A program made the translations under genes and the position numbers. From an uncultured Porphyromonadaceae bacterium (GTDB lineage Bacteria; Bacteroidota; Bacteroidia; Bacteroidales; Muribaculaceae): a DNA stretch of 55,203 nt. Position 1 is the stretch's first letter; each line of letters opens with the position of its first letter. The stretch spans positions 1 to 55,203 of the forward strand of contig CAMWXH010000008.1 of assembly GCA_947178165.1 (NCBI GenBank), in the 5' to 3' direction. The notes under the pieces are model-generated. The model did no database searches and was not told the origin of the DNA. It saw nothing but the letters and a program-made list of their open reading frames with translations. Shown piece after piece: positions 31,982-45,026 of this stretch.

Positions 31982-34900
31982 TTAATGATGATCTTTTCAA
32001 CCAATGCACCTACTTTCACGATATAGATTCCGGCTTCCACATTTACCGATTCGGTATTTGATTTAGCCGTGAAGTGAGAGATAACCGCACCGTCAATATC
32101 ACAGATTGTCACTTCATACCCTTCTGCATTATTGACTTTGATTTCATTTCCTTCAGCAAAGACTTTTACATTGCCTTTGACTGCCCATATTCTTGAAACA
32201 TTGATGTTTTGACCACCTGTAGATGTCAGTATGTATTCATTGGCTCCGGCATCAGATGCAAAAATATTATTCAATACAATGTCACCAGTCTGGGACTCCT
32301 TGACCTTGACTTTTAAAGTAAGGAAAGAGTCGTCTCCATCTCGGAAAGATGAGTTGTCGGGATCAAACAGTATGATACGGGTAATGTTGTTGTCAATTTG
32401 CTTTGTTATGAGCTTATGGCTAACAATCCTATCACCTGCATCGACTGATACCAGTGATAGTCCCTGCGGTAACACAAGTTCTGCTTGCAAGGCAACATAA
32501 TCTTGAGTATCATTCAACCCGATATTGATAGCTACAGTTTCCCCTCTCCTTGCATCGAAGTCATCTATTGTAAGCATATCGGAAGTTGCTTCATTATTCA
32601 GCGATAAAGCTCTTGCTTTTGAAGCCGTTGACATTGGAGGAGTGTCAAGAATGATGGAAATTGTTCCTGAAGCATCGGCCAGAGTAATTTTATTATCCTC
32701 ATTCACGTCCGCTGCCTCGAAGCAGAAATTCTTAACTTCATTCCCCATTGCATAATTCGCTGTATTAACGGCATCAGTAACCGTAAGGGAATCATCATCG
32801 TTAGAGTCACCTTTTGTGGGAGGAAGCACGGTAATAATGCAAGTGTGCCATACATTCGAACCATCATTGGATGTTGCGGTAAGTTTGGCACTACCCTTGT
32901 AAATTGCTGTTAAAGTTCCGTCGCTGTCAACTCTTACCACCGAAGTGTTATCCGATTTCCAAGAAAGGCTTTGATCTGTTGCATTTTCCGGGTAAACCTT
33001 AACAGAAAGTTTATCGGTGCGTCCCATTTTAATGGAATGTTCTGTAGATGCCTCTAATCGTTCAATTAGAGTCGGATTCACTGTCAAACTACATTCTGCG
33101 TGTGCTCCTGAGCCATCGGCTGCGTAAGCAGTAATGATTGCAACTCCGGGTGCCTTCCCCGTAACTACACCATCATTGTCAACCGTGGCAACAGATGTGT
33201 CATTGGAGCGATAAAGCACTGTTTGGTCGGTTGCATCCGAGGGAGTGGCAGTGGCACTGAGGAGAAGTGTTTCAGTGTCACGGATAGTAGCTTCTGTCTT
33301 ATTCAAGACAATGGAGGTCAGAAGTGTGGCATCAGTGAAAGGTCGAATGTTGAAGAATTCCCACCAAGTGTCTGAGTCCTTATAATCTTCTACCGATTCG
33401 TTAGGCACGAAGATGGTGCCATTGTCAACTACAGCCTGTGGGAAACCGGGCGCTCCAACAGGTGGCACCGGATTATAGCTCTTTACGTTCATAACCTTTT
33501 CGCACCCTTGGAAACAATTTACACCCAAAGATGTTACGTTCTTTCCAAGGATAACGTTGCTTATATTCGAGCAGTCTTTGAATGCACGCGCACCGATTGA
33601 ACTGATTTCCCCCTCAGGAATGGTTATTGTTGAAAGTGAAGAGCAATTTTGGAAAGCCTCCACGCCGAGACCGTACACCTTATTTGGAATATCCACTGAT
33701 ACGAGGTTACCACAATGTTCAAAAGCTCTCGGTCCTATTATCCCCAAATTGGCGTTGAGTTCCAGATTGACAAGATGTGTGCAGTAAGAAAAACAACCAT
33801 CAGATATTGAAGTCAATGTTGAAGGCATCTTCACATTATCCAGGCTTATATTGCTGGAAAAAGCCCGTTCTCCCAATGAAGTCAGACCTTCTCCTAATTT
33901 AAGATTAGATAATTCGTAGCATTGCCAGAATGCCTCCTCGCCTATAGATTCAACTCCGTCAGGAATTTCTACAGCCTGAAGGGCTGTGCATAGGGTGAAG
34001 AGATATTTTCCGATGGTACCTACTGTTTCGCCCAATGTAAGCTTTTTCAAATTCCGTTGTTCATAGAAAGGGGCAATCGTTTTAGTATTTACATCGTATG
34101 AGAGCCAGCGGCCGAGATAGAGATCAGAGATGGGACAGTCGGCAAACAGACTGTTTTTATCATCTTTAGATGCAACTGTCATTATTTCACTGCCGTTTTC
34201 TATTCGGAGATTAGCCATTGATCCGCATCCGGTGAAGGCACCTTTGTTCATGTTCTTTACAGATGCAGGGATAGATAGATTGTCAAGAACTGCACAGCCG
34301 TTAAATAGATTTTCGTCAAGAACCGGAATCTTGTTCGACAATATAACAGACTCCAATTTTGAATCATTCATAAATACGGCTTTCCCAAGTGAATTTACAT
34401 TGTTTGGAATATTACAGTATTCAAGCGCAGTCATATTCGAGAAAGCATTGTCATTTATCTTGACAAGGCTCTCAGGCAGTCTGAATCCTTTCACAGAAGA
34501 ACATCCATCCAACAGATATGAACCAACTTCAGTAACCTCTCCTGCCTGGGAGAAGGAAACGTCGGTGAGGGATGTCATATTATGGAAAGGTGAATACCCT
34601 CCATTCTCAGTTGATGAATATGTAAGATTCCTTCCTATGTATAGAGTTGAAAGCGGGGTCGTGCAGAACATTCCAACGTTCGGTGAATCATAACCTATCT
34701 GGAGTGGGGTTGCAGAGTTACCGATAATAGTACTTTCAAGTGATGAACATTCGTTGAATGCACCTGTATCAATGTCAGCTACCGAGGCTGGAATAGTAAT
34801 TGACTTCAATGAGGAACAACCTGCTAAAAGGTAGGAGGATATTCCCGATAGTTTCTCAGATAAATGGATAGTCTCCATCTTTGTGCAATTCTGGAAACAA

Positions 34901-37900
34901 TTGGATCCTACGGTAGTCACTTCATCCGGAAGAGTTATTGAAGGAAGCTCGGAATTGCCATAGAATGCGTATTCTCCTATTTCTTTCAACTCTGCATTTT
35001 CCGTAAAGTTAACTGATGAAAGCTGGGAATTGCCATAGAAAGCGTGGTGTCCTATCTCCTTTAAACTTGCCGGGAGGGAAACAGATGGCAGTTTCTCAGC
35101 TTCATACATAAAGTAATAAGGGAGATTTGTCACGAATCCCTCATTCGAAAACCTTAAATCAATAAGGTTCTTCTGCTGATAGAAAGGAGCCAGTTCTTCA
35201 GGATATGTGGTCTCAGGAATAGTGTATTCAATATTCCTTCCTATATAAAGAGATTCGAGAGGGGAATCATGGAACATTGAGTTTGTTGTTCCGAGAGTCA
35301 ATGAAGTTTCGCTATCGTTGAACGTAACTGCAGTTAATCCTACGCAACCATCGAATGCCTTGCTCTTTATCTCATTAAGAGATGCAGGAAGAACAATATT
35401 AGGTAGAGAGGAACAATTTCGGAAGGCGGCAGTATTTATAATTTCCAAAGTTTCAGGAAGAGTGATAGATGCAACCTTATTACATCCATCGAGAAGGTAA
35501 TCGTAAATACGGGTTACATAGTTTCCTGTGAACATCACTCTATTAAGAGTGGTGCGGTCGCGGAACGGGGATTTCTCATCAGAGAAGGGGTAAATCAAAT
35601 TTCGTCCAATACGAAGGGTTTTCAAAGGAGAGTCGGTGAACATAGGTATCTCCAAATCCTCTTCACCATTGCTGAAAGAGAGCGAAGAAAGAGAAGTGCA
35701 ACCATTGTAGCTTCCTCCTCCAACTGAGTTAACTGTTCCCGGAATAGTCATTGAAAGCAATTCCGCACAACCGTCAAAGCAGAAGCTTCCAATTGTCTCT
35801 ATCCCTGAATTGAGGGTGGCAAGGGCTAAGGTTTTGCAATTTTGGAAAGCCTTGGACCCTATAGTCTTTGTTGTGCCGGGAATTGAAATTTCCGTCAATA
35901 CCGTGCAATTACGGAAAGCAGAGTTTCCAAGATACTCCGTATTCTCACCAATATATGCGTATGTTAGTTTCAAGCAATTTTCAAATGCAGAATCTCCAAC
36001 TCGTGTTACTGTGTTAGGCAATCTTACCGCGGTCAGTGCATTACAATCCATAAAGGCACCAAAACCAATCTCTGTCAATCCCTCTTCAAAGTCAATTTGT
36101 GTGATGCTGTTTGCATTCCGGAAGGCGTTGTTTCCTATTGTTTCAAGAGTATTTGGTAAGCTTATGTTAACGAGAGAAGTACAATTGCGAAATGCCTCAT
36201 CTCCAATCTGTTTTTGGCCGTTAAAAGTAATTGCATTAAGTTTAGTGCAATCTTTAAAAGCCCTTGCTCCAATCCTCTCTAAATTAGCGGGCAAAGAGAG
36301 GGTAGTGAGGTTTTCCAATCCTTCAAATGCATTCTCAGAAATAGCGGTGACTGAGAACCTGCCTTCCTCCCATGCTACTTCACCCGGAATGGATATGGAT
36401 TCCGGAAAATTGGTTGGGTGAGCAGAAACTTCAACGCTGTACTCATCTAACGGTATGTATGAACAGGTATCATCGTAAAACCATTCTTTTATATTTGTTA
36501 AATCAGCCCAGTATGTAGCTGAGGAATAGTCTGATTTGCATTTGTAGGGCACAAAAATAATTGGGTCAATTATTGTACTTAGCGAGAATTTAAATGTATA
36601 ATCTTGGATAGCCGGAACATTATTTGCTAAACTTATGAGAATGTGAAGATTAGAACATCCATAAAACAGATAATCGGGTAAACTTGTCACCTTGTCTCCA
36701 ATTGTTACCTTGGACAGTTTGGTTTGGTTATAGAACGCTGAATATCCGTAGGATTCCGGGTCCCCTGAAAAAGTATAACCTGAAGAATAATTATCATAAC
36801 TGATATTTCTTCCCAAGTAAACTTCCTCTACTGACGAACTGGAAAACAGACCAGTACCTCCTCCACTAGACGTGTTATTAAATTTATAATAAGCACCAAT
36901 TGACAATGTGTCATCTCCATCTTCAAATATCACTTTCTTAAGAGCGGAACAGCCGTAAAATGGAAGGTAGAATCCAGGTGTACTGTTTTTATAGTCAGTT
37001 GAAGAGTCATACTTATATGTATAACCAATATTGGTTACGCTTTTGGGTATAGTTATGCTCTCCAAAGACTTGCAACCTGCAAATGCCCGATTGCTAATAC
37101 TTTTTACGGATTTTCCAATTACTACTTTTGTTAGGTTTGTATCTCCACTAAAGGCATACATCCCTATTGAGGTGACTTCATCTCCTAAATAACATTCTTG
37201 AAGTTCTGTACAGTTTAAGAAAATTTCCTCAGGCAAATTTCCCTTAGAATTTACCACTGCCTTTTGAATTTTTGATTGAGAGAAGGCCTCAGATCCTAAA
37301 GAGTTAACTGAATTAGGTATTTCTAGGGTTTGTAGCCCGCAGGCATAAAATGCATTGGAGCCTATGGTGGTTATACCATCCGGGAAATCAATATGAGATA
37401 GGTTCGAGCAATTTTCAAATGCTGATGAGCCTATAGATTTTATACTTGAGGATATCTTGACGAAAGTTAAACTGTTATTTTTTTTGAATGCCTCTTGTCC
37501 AATACTTGTTACTTTATCCGGCATATCAATTATAGTTATCTGGCAACTTCTAAAACAATAATCCGGTATCGTTTGGAGAGATTTTCCTAAATAAACCGAT
37601 GCTAAGTTAGAACATCCATCAAACAAATAGTCAGGTAAAGTTGTTACCTTGTCACCAATTGTAACCTTAGACAGTTTGGTTTGGCTATAGAAAGCAGAAT
37701 ATCCGTAGGATTCGGGATCCCTTGAAAAAGTATAACCTGAAGAATAATTATCATAACTGATATTTCTTCCCAAGTAAACTTCCTCTACTGACGAACTGGA
37801 AAACAGACCAGTACCTCCTCCACTAGACGTGTTATTAAATTTATAATAAGCACCAATTGACAATGTGTCATCTCCATCTTCAAATATCACTTTCTTAAGA

Positions 37901-38277
37901 GCGGAACAGCCGTAAAATGGAAGGTAGAATCCAGGTGTACTGTTTTTATAGTCAGTTGAAGAGTCATACTTATATGTATAACCAATATTGGTTACGCTTT
38001 TGGCTATATTTATGCTCTCCAAAGACTTGCAATTTGCAAACGCTCGATTAGCGATCCCGGTAACAGGATAATCTTTGCCATCAACATTAATAGTTTCAGG
38101 AATGACAATATTACGTGGGTTTCCTGTGTAACTTGTAACGGTTGCAGATGAGTAATATGAAGAAATTGAATAAATCAAATCTCCAACTGTTACATCTGGA
38201 AAAGCAGATAGACTGCAGAGTACAAACGATAGCAGAAATACCCATCGTCTGAAAAAGTTCGATGTTAGATGTTTCAT
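31978..38277 (-). CDS. Giant BspA-like LRR surface protein with Big2, dockerin-like and cohesin-like domains
   Basis: 2099 aa. Signal peptide (MKHLTSNFFRRWVFLLSFVL). About 1600 residues of LRR_5 (Treponema/BspA-type) repeats with the recurrent SIGxxAFxxCxxLxxVxIPxSV pattern. Two Big2 domains follow (about 1650-1820) and then a dockerin-like pair of loops (DSNDDDSLTVTDAV and DVNEDNKITLADA). A cohesin-like domain (FDARRGETVAINI) and a C-terminal sorting-type domain ending GIYIVKVGALVEKIIIK complete it. Exported to the surface, probably by the type IX system; adhesion to host or food polymers is typical. A ~400-bp internal duplication lies near the N-terminus. Confidence 0.93.
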   Translation of the reverse strand: MKHLTSNFFRRWVFLLSFVLCSLSAFPDVTVGDLIYSISSYYSSATVTSYTGNPRNIVIPETINVDGKDYPVTGIANRAFANCKSLESINIAKSVTNIGYTYKYDSSTDYKNSTPGFYLPFYGCSALKKVIFEDGDDTLSIGAYYKFNNTSSGGGTGLFSSSSVEEVYLGRNISYDNYSSGYTFSRDPESYGYSAFYSQTKLSKVTIGDKVTTLPDYLFDGCSNLASVYLGKSLQTIPDYCFRSCQITIIDMPDKVTSIGQEAFKKNNSLTFVKISSSIKSIGSSAFENCSNLSHIDFPDGITTIGSNAFYACGLQTLEIPNSVNSLGSEAFSQSKIQKAVVNSKGNLPEEIFLNCTELQECYLGDEVTSIGMYAFSGDTNLTKVVIGKSVKSISNRAFAGCKSLESITIPKSVTNIGYTYKYDSSTDYKNSTPGFYLPFYGCSALKKVIFEDGDDTLSIGAYYKFNNTSSGGGTGLFSSSSVEEVYLGRNISYDNYSSGYTFSGDPESYGYSAFYNQTKLSKVTIGDKVTSLPDYLFYGCSNLHILISLANNVPAIQDYTFKFSLSTIIDPIIFVPYKCKSDYSSATYWADLTNIKEWFYDDTCSYIPLDEYSVEVSAHPTNFPESISIPGEVAWEEGRFSVTAISENAFEGLENLTTLSLPANLERIGARAFKDCTKLNAITFNGQKQIGDEAFRNCTSLVNISLPNTLETIGNNAFRNANSITQIDFEEGLTEIGFGAFMDCNALTAVRLPNTVTRVGDSAFENCLKLTYAYIGENTEYLGNSAFRNCTVLTEISIPGTTKTIGSKAFQNCKTLALATLNSGIETIGSFCFDGCAELLSMTIPGTVNSVGGGSYNGCTSLSSLSFSNGEEDLEIPMFTDSPLKTLRIGRNLIYPFSDEKSPFRDRTTLNRVMFTGNYVTRIYDYLLDGCNKVASITLPETLEIINTAAFRNCSSLPNIVLPASLNEIKSKAFDGCVGLTAVTFNDSETSLTLGTTNSMFHDSPLESLYIGRNIEYTIPETTYPEELAPFYQQKNLIDLRFSNEGFVTNLPYYFMYEAEKLPSVSLPASLKEIGHHAFYGNSQLSSVNFTENAELKEIGEYAFYGNSELPSITLPDEVTTVGSNCFQNCTKMETIHLSEKLSGISSYLLAGCSSLKSITIPASVADIDTGAFNECSSLESTIIGNSATPLQIGYDSPNVGMFCTTPLSTLYIGRNLTYSSTENGGYSPFHNMTSLTDVSFSQAGEVTEVGSYLLDGCSSVKGFRLPESLVKINDNAFSNMTALEYCNIPNNVNSLGKAVFMNDSKLESVILSNKIPVLDENLFNGCAVLDNLSIPASVKNMNKGAFTGCGSMANLRIENGSEIMTVASKDDKNSLFADCPISDLYLGRWLSYDVNTKTIAPFYEQRNLKKLTLGETVGTIGKYLFTLCTALQAVEIPDGVESIGEEAFWQCYELSNLKLGEGLTSLGERAFSSNISLDNVKMPSTLTSISDGCFSYCTHLVNLELNANLGIIGPRAFEHCGNLVSVDIPNKVYGLGVEAFQNCSSLSTITIPEGEISSIGARAFKDCSNISNVILGKNVTSLGVNCFQGCEKVMNVKSYNPVPPVGAPGFPQAVVDNGTIFVPNESVEDYKDSDTWWEFFNIRPFTDATLLTSIVLNKTEATIRDTETLLLSATATPSDATDQTVLYRSNDTSVATVDNDGVVTGKAPGVAIITAYAADGSGAHAECSLTVNPTLIERLEASTEHSIKMGRTDKLSVKVYPENATDQSLSWKSDNTSVVRVDSDGTLTAIYKGSAKLTATSNDGSNVWHTCIITVLPPTKGDSNDDDSLTVTDAVNTANYAMGNEVKNFCFEAADVNEDNKITLADASGTISIILDTPPMSTASKARALSLNNEATSDMLTIDDFDARRGETVAINIGLNDTQDYVALQAELVLPQGLSLVSVDAGDRIVSHKLITKQIDNNITRIILFDPDNSSFRDGDDSFLTLKVKVKESQTGDIVLNNIFASDAGANEYILTSTGGQNINVSRIWAVKGNVKVFAEGNEIKVNNAEGYEVTICDIDGAVISHFTAKSNTESVNVEAGIYIVKVGALVEKIIIK
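36665..37085 (-). repeat. Internal duplication in BspA-like gene, copy A
   Basis: About 420 bp nearly identical to 37622-38042, offset 957 bp (319 codons), so the reading frame is kept. The central ~300 bp (about 36770-37070) look identical between copies. Confidence 0.85.
37622..38042 (-). repeat. Internal duplication in BspA-like gene, copy B
   Basis: Second copy of the segment at 36665-37085. It encodes the same SIGYTYKYDSSTDYKNS-type LRR block closer to the N-terminus. Edges diverge by scattered substitutions. Confidence 0.85.
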
Positions 38278-38317
38278 AGATTACTGAATTTTAATTTTTT
38301 ATTTCTGTTTTATGGTT

Positions 38318-38962
38318 TTACGATTTTGATGCTTTATTGAATTTATATGCTAAAATGATAGAGGAATATATTTTCCCTTCTATATAGTCTCGACATATCT
38401 TCCCTAATAAGAGAATGATGATAGAGAGTATCAAAATACACCCAAAGCAAATGCGACTGCGACTGCAATTGCAACAGGAACAGCAGTTTGGATGAGTGCA
38501 GAACAATACCAAGCTAACAATTGATGATACAAGACTTACACCGCAAAGATTAAGAAGAAATGCAGAGAGGGTTTCCAATGCAGGAACATTTCCTAGCAGA
38601 TGAGATTCTTGAACAGAATAATAGTATTTATAATAAGCCTCAATCTCTGTTTCTCCTTTTGTGGGAGACAGTGGCACATCGTTTTCTTTCGATACCTTCT
38701 TTATCTTCTTTAAATTATTTTTATAGAAAAAGAATTTTAAGGGGCTATTTTTTTTTGATTCTGCAATCCAATCGATGAGCAATGAAAAGAAAAGACCCAA
38801 CACGAAGCAGAAAATAACATATCCGCACTTTCCAAGAAATTCATCCAATATAAAGAGATACTTGTAAAAAATGGGGATTTGGAAAAGCCATAATGATAGC
38901 AAGAAACCAATGACTAATCTGTTCAATGAGTCATAAAGCGAAGAGCCGAGAAGTGGATTCAT
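38318..38962 (-). CDS. Small membrane protein with cysteine-rich loop, unknown function
   Basis: 214 aa from the ATG at 38962. The frame stays open to a GTG at 39070, but that extension is polar and carries half of an inverted repeat. Two N-terminal hydrophobic segments (VIGFLLSLWLF and VIFCFVLGLFFSLLI) precede a charged cytoplasmic-type stretch and then two more (FLLNLCGVSLVSSIVSLVLF, ILILSIIILLLG). Between the last two lies a 21-residue segment with eight Cys (CTHPNCCSCCNCSR...). In the +1 frame the same bases encode a hydrophobic Ala/Val helix, so a local double frameshift is possible. No family recognised. The 38963-39388 gap is otherwise empty except for an inverted repeat. Confidence 0.6.
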   Translation of the reverse strand: MNPLLGSSLYDSLNRLVIGFLLSLWLFQIPIFYKYLFILDEFLGKCGYVIFCFVLGLFFSLLIDWIAESKKNSPLKFFFYKNNLKKIKKVSKENDVPLSPTKGETEIEAYYKYYYSVQESHLLGNVPALETLSAFLLNLCGVSLVSSIVSLVLFCTHPNCCSCCNCSRSRICFGCILILSIIILLLGKICRDYIEGKIYSSIILAYKFNKASKS

Positions 38963-39040
38963 AAATCGTATAACCCATTGGCTCCCAGATAGGTAATTAA
39001 TGTTAAGTGTATAAACAAGAAAGCGCGAGAGCCATACCTG

Positions 39041-39093
39041 TTGCTCGTCTCGCCTCTTGAGGCCTACCACAGCCCACCCTTGCAGACGAGCAA
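39041..39093. other. Inverted repeat in gene-free gap
   Basis: TTGCTCGTCT (39041-39050) and AGACGAGCAA (39084-39093) are perfect 10-bp inverted copies. GCCTCTTGAGGC lies between them. No T-run is present. It could be a protein-binding site or a remnant mobile-element end; nothing else in 39094-39388 was recognised. Confidence 0.4.
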
Positions 39094-39388
39094 CGCAGAC
39101 CTCACGCCGATATGATAATATGCCAACAAGTATCTGACGATTGTCAAATACGAGCCGGAAAGTATATCATACCCATGAGCATCTATCGTTGCTTCATCCT
39201 TGGCAAGAGTTTGAAAGTGGTAGTTTCAAGAGGCCAAGAATAAGCGCTTGATAAACGCCTTCCAAATATGTAATAATTTTCTCCCGCCCCATTGCCAATT
39301 TTAGCTTGGCACCCGGATGGCGTGAGAATTTTGCAAATTTAATCTAAATTTTTGAGAGTGCAAATATAGTGAAAATTTTTTAACAAAA

Positions 39389-39416
39389 AAGAGTGCATCG
39401 TGATCGATACACTCTT
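39389..39416 (-). terminator. Intrinsic terminator downstream of Dabb gene
   Basis: AAGAGTG (39389-39395) and ATCG pair with CGAT and CACTCTT (39410-39416), loop TGAT, one C-A mismatch. On the minus strand TTTTTTG follows. It closes the minus-strand run that begins at 45026. Confidence 0.65.
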
Positions 39417-39475
39417 AATAAATTTCTGTTATAGAAACAAGGATTTCCGAAGCTTAAATTTCCTCTTTTATCGAT

Positions 39476-39769
39476 TTAAAACTCATAGTCCACGCAGGCG
39501 CGCGAATCTTTCACGGGGCCGATTATTGAGGCTGCTGCTACGTGGGCCGGATGTTTGGCATATACTTCCACGTCGGCCATTGTGGGAACGATGGCTGTGA
39601 GTACGAGATCCCATGTCTCAGCCGGATTTTCGTTGATCCCTACCTCCATTGATTCGAGACAGGGGATGACTGCCGGAAGTGCCATGAGGGCTTCCTTGAA
39701 TTTAAGGGCGTATTCTTTGCGCACGGAGTCTTCACCTTTGAATTTGAATGTTACTATATGTTTTACCAT
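39476..39769 (-). CDS. Dabb family (stress-responsive alpha/beta-barrel) protein
   Basis: 97-aa dimeric alpha/beta-barrel ferredoxin-like protein. The start MVKHIVTFKFK, the middle MEVGINENPAETWDLVLTAIV and AKHPAHV with its His are the Dabb pattern. Members range from plant stress proteins to bacterial polyketide cyclases; the bacterial single-domain forms mostly lack a known reaction. Standard length and intact core. Confidence 0.88.
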   Translation of the reverse strand: MVKHIVTFKFKGEDSVRKEYALKFKEALMALPAVIPCLESMEVGINENPAETWDLVLTAIVPTMADVEVYAKHPAHVAAASIIGPVKDSRACVDYEF

Positions 39770-39898
39770 TGTTTTATGTTTTTGGGGTTATTGGAAATTA
39801 GGACGCTCCGGGGAGCGTCCCTACATTATTGCGGAAGCTCGGAGACTCCCGGCCGGGGTCCGGCTGACATATTATTTTGCGGAAGCTCGGAGGCTCCC

Positions 39899-39970
39899 GC
39901 CACGGGAAGGCTTTCGCCACGGGAAGGCTTTCGCCACGGGAAGGCTTTCGCCACGGGGAGCTCCCGCCAC
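39899..39970 (+). repeat. GC-rich 17-bp tandem repeat
   Basis: Three exact head-to-tail copies of GCCACGGGAAGGCTTTC (39899-39915, 39916-39932, 39933-39949) followed by two diverged ones. The last runs into the stop codon of the YbiT-like gene. A related GCGGAAGCTCGGAG motif occurs twice just before (from about 39831 and 39879). Confidence 0.85.
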
Positions 39971-39972
39971 GG

Positions 39973-42748
<2,776 letters not shown>

Positions 42749-42749
<1 letters not shown>

Positions 42750-44176
42750 TATTCGATATCTTGTTTGGAATAAGTGAAATTGATTATGGTGCGGTCGGTG
42801 TGGAGCAATGTCATCGTGGGTTTGACGATATAGTTCGAACAGCGAATCACGTAAGGCACAATCGTGCCGTTATATTGTTCCACATTCTCTATCCTTATAT
42901 CTACTGGGACAAGAGAGAATTCGATATCTTCCTGTGTAGGCTCTTTGCCTGAACTGATGAGGTCGAGCAGGTATTCACGCATCCCGCTGAAGGAATATGT
43001 TTTCTTTTCTGCATTGTAGGAGGCGTAGAATGAGTTGACATTGTCGGGTATCTTGTTGTTTTGGAAGAATTCATCGCGCTCCGACTTCTTCACCATCAGC
43101 AGATAGGGGGCCATGCCGATTCCAAAGTCATTCTCAATCTCCGAAGCCGGGATCTCGATTGATAGATTTGAAATCACGGTCATCACCGAATTGCTCTGAT
43201 TGTATTTCTCTATTATCTCGCGAGCAGGAAACTCAATATTTGTGACATAACCGCCCGGAGTGGTGACAATCGATTTCCCTTGCGCAGCAAGATTTTTAAG
43301 ATTTTCGGAAAGGGAGAGGTTGATTACATTAGATGAAACCACCTCCGGCGCTGTGGTGAAAAGACAAACTGAGTCGGCTGTGGCCACCGTTGTAGTCACT
43401 GTCTCCCCCGTCTCCTCATCCTTGCTGTTGACTTTCTTATCCACACGGTAATATAGGAAAACGCGCATATCGCTGATGTTGCCTATGCATCCGTTTCCGA
43501 AACTTTGCTCCACATAAAGGCCGGGAAACTGTTGGGCGAACGTGGCAGGCCATTGAAAAATTGCAGGATCGTTCCTATATTTGCGCACGCACTCCAGCGC
43601 CATCTCATGCGGAAGATCCAATCTTATGGAGATATATGGATTCTTTAAAAAAGCACTGTCGCTTTTATTCAGCGCAGAGAGGGTGTAAGTGCGTGATCCC
43701 AAGAAAGCATCCGGATCAGATGCATTGTAAAAATCGGAAGGATTCGCATTGTTGGTGATATTGGCCGGCAATTGCTTGTTAAGGCGATACATCTTGAGCT
43801 GCTGGGGAGCAAGCGAGTCGCCTGTGAGCGAACCTCGCGGCACCCTTACAATAAGCCTCATCGAATCGATATATGATTCGGGCACAGTATCGCTGATTCC
43901 CAATGCAGGAGATGGATAAAGCTGCGAAAGGAAGGAGCAGGAGAGGGAGCCATATTCCGGCACATTGATGCGTCCGAGCAGCTTCGTGTTGGAACGCGAA
44001 TCGTAGGCATTATACTCTTCAGTATGCGCAGGCATGAATGTCGGTATGGAATCGGCAATGATCGTAACTTCCCCGGTTACCAGGGAAGAGCCTTGCGAAC
44101 TGATGTCGTCCTGACAAGAGATGAAGAGGGAAGTTGCCAGCGCCGCCAGCGCAATGGCAAAGAGCTTGATCTTCAT
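42749..44176 (-). CDS. DUF4270 lipoprotein
   Basis: 475 aa. Lipoprotein signal ending LFISC. The mature part has the SSLVTGEVTIIADSIPTF opening and the LLGRINVPEYGSLSCSFLSQLY region typical of DUF4270, a Bacteroidetes-specific exported family of unknown function. In Bacteroidales it is regularly found beside the glycogen-synthase-like gene and panC, as here. A hairpin-prone CCTTAAGG repeat lies in the 34-nt gap before it. Confidence 0.9.
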
Positions 44177-44210
44177 ATTAATTAATATTGATAGGCCTTA
44201 AGGGGGAAAG

Positions 44211-45026
44211 TTATCCCTCCTTAAGGGATTTGTAGAAATTGAAATAATTCTCCGCATTATCAGCCTCGGGGTTCAGCACAATATACGGTATTCCCCTCTC
44301 CTCTGCGGCTTTGACCAATTCAGGATCAGGTTCGGGAGAATTGAATGTCACTGCGTCAGCATAATTGATGGCAATGCGGTCGAGAAGTTTGCCATCGAAA
44401 GGCAATTTCTTGATTTCTTCGATTTCAGCGGCCTCTACATCATTCTCAGCCAGCTTGTCAAAGATTGCCGGGTCTATTGGAGCTGTCTCGGCATGAGGAA
44501 GCACAGAATATACCACTTTCGCATTCTTGAAGTCAGGACAATCTCTGAACACCTTCTTGATATAAAGGGGGATAAGAGCCGATATCCAACCCGACACCTG
44601 GATGAGTTCAGGCTCCCAGCGCAGTTTCTCAGCCGTTTCAACGGCTCCGCGTGCATAAAATATTGCACGTTCGTCATTATCATCGCGGTTTGAGCCAACC
44701 TCGTCGATATCAGTTTCCGATTTCTGGAAATAGTCATCATTATCGACGAAATAAACCTGTATCCTGGATGGCTGCATCGAAGCAACCTTTATGATTAGCG
44801 GATGGTCGGCATCATCAATAACGATATTCGCACCACTCAAACGAATCACTTCGTGCAGTTGGTTGCGACGCTCGTTGACAGCCCCGAAATTGGGCATAAA
44901 AGTTCTCACTTCATACTTGCGCCCCTGCATGGCTGTGGGGAGGTCTTTGCCTAACTTAGAGTTTTCCGAAGCCGGAAGATAGGGAGCGATTTCCTGTGAG
45001 AAAAAAAGAATTCTTGGTTTGGCCAT
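44211..45026 (-). CDS. Glycogen/starch synthase-like protein, N-terminal half only
   Basis: 271 aa corresponding to the N-terminal Rossmann half of GT5 glycogen synthase. The start PRILFFSQEIAPYLP, VRTFMPNFGAVNERRNQLHEVIRLSG and VYFVDNDDYF blocks are clear. The glucan/ADP-glucose loop KxGG is degraded (SKLGKDLP) and the whole C-terminal GT-B half is absent, so glycogen synthase activity is unlikely. This short form is typical of Bacteroidales next to panC. A sugar-binding or regulatory job is possible. It heads a minus-strand operon with DUF4270, CapA and ABC-F. Confidence 0.85.
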   Translation of the reverse strand: MAKPRILFFSQEIAPYLPASENSKLGKDLPTAMQGRKYEVRTFMPNFGAVNERRNQLHEVIRLSGANIVIDDADHPLIIKVASMQPSRIQVYFVDNDDYFQKSETDIDEVGSNRDDNDERAIFYARGAVETAEKLRWEPELIQVSGWISALIPLYIKKVFRDCPDFKNAKVVYSVLPHAETAPIDPAIFDKLAENDVEAAEIEEIKKLPFDGKLLDRIAINYADAVTFNSPEPDPELVKAAEERGIPYIVLNPEADNAENYFNFYKSLKEG

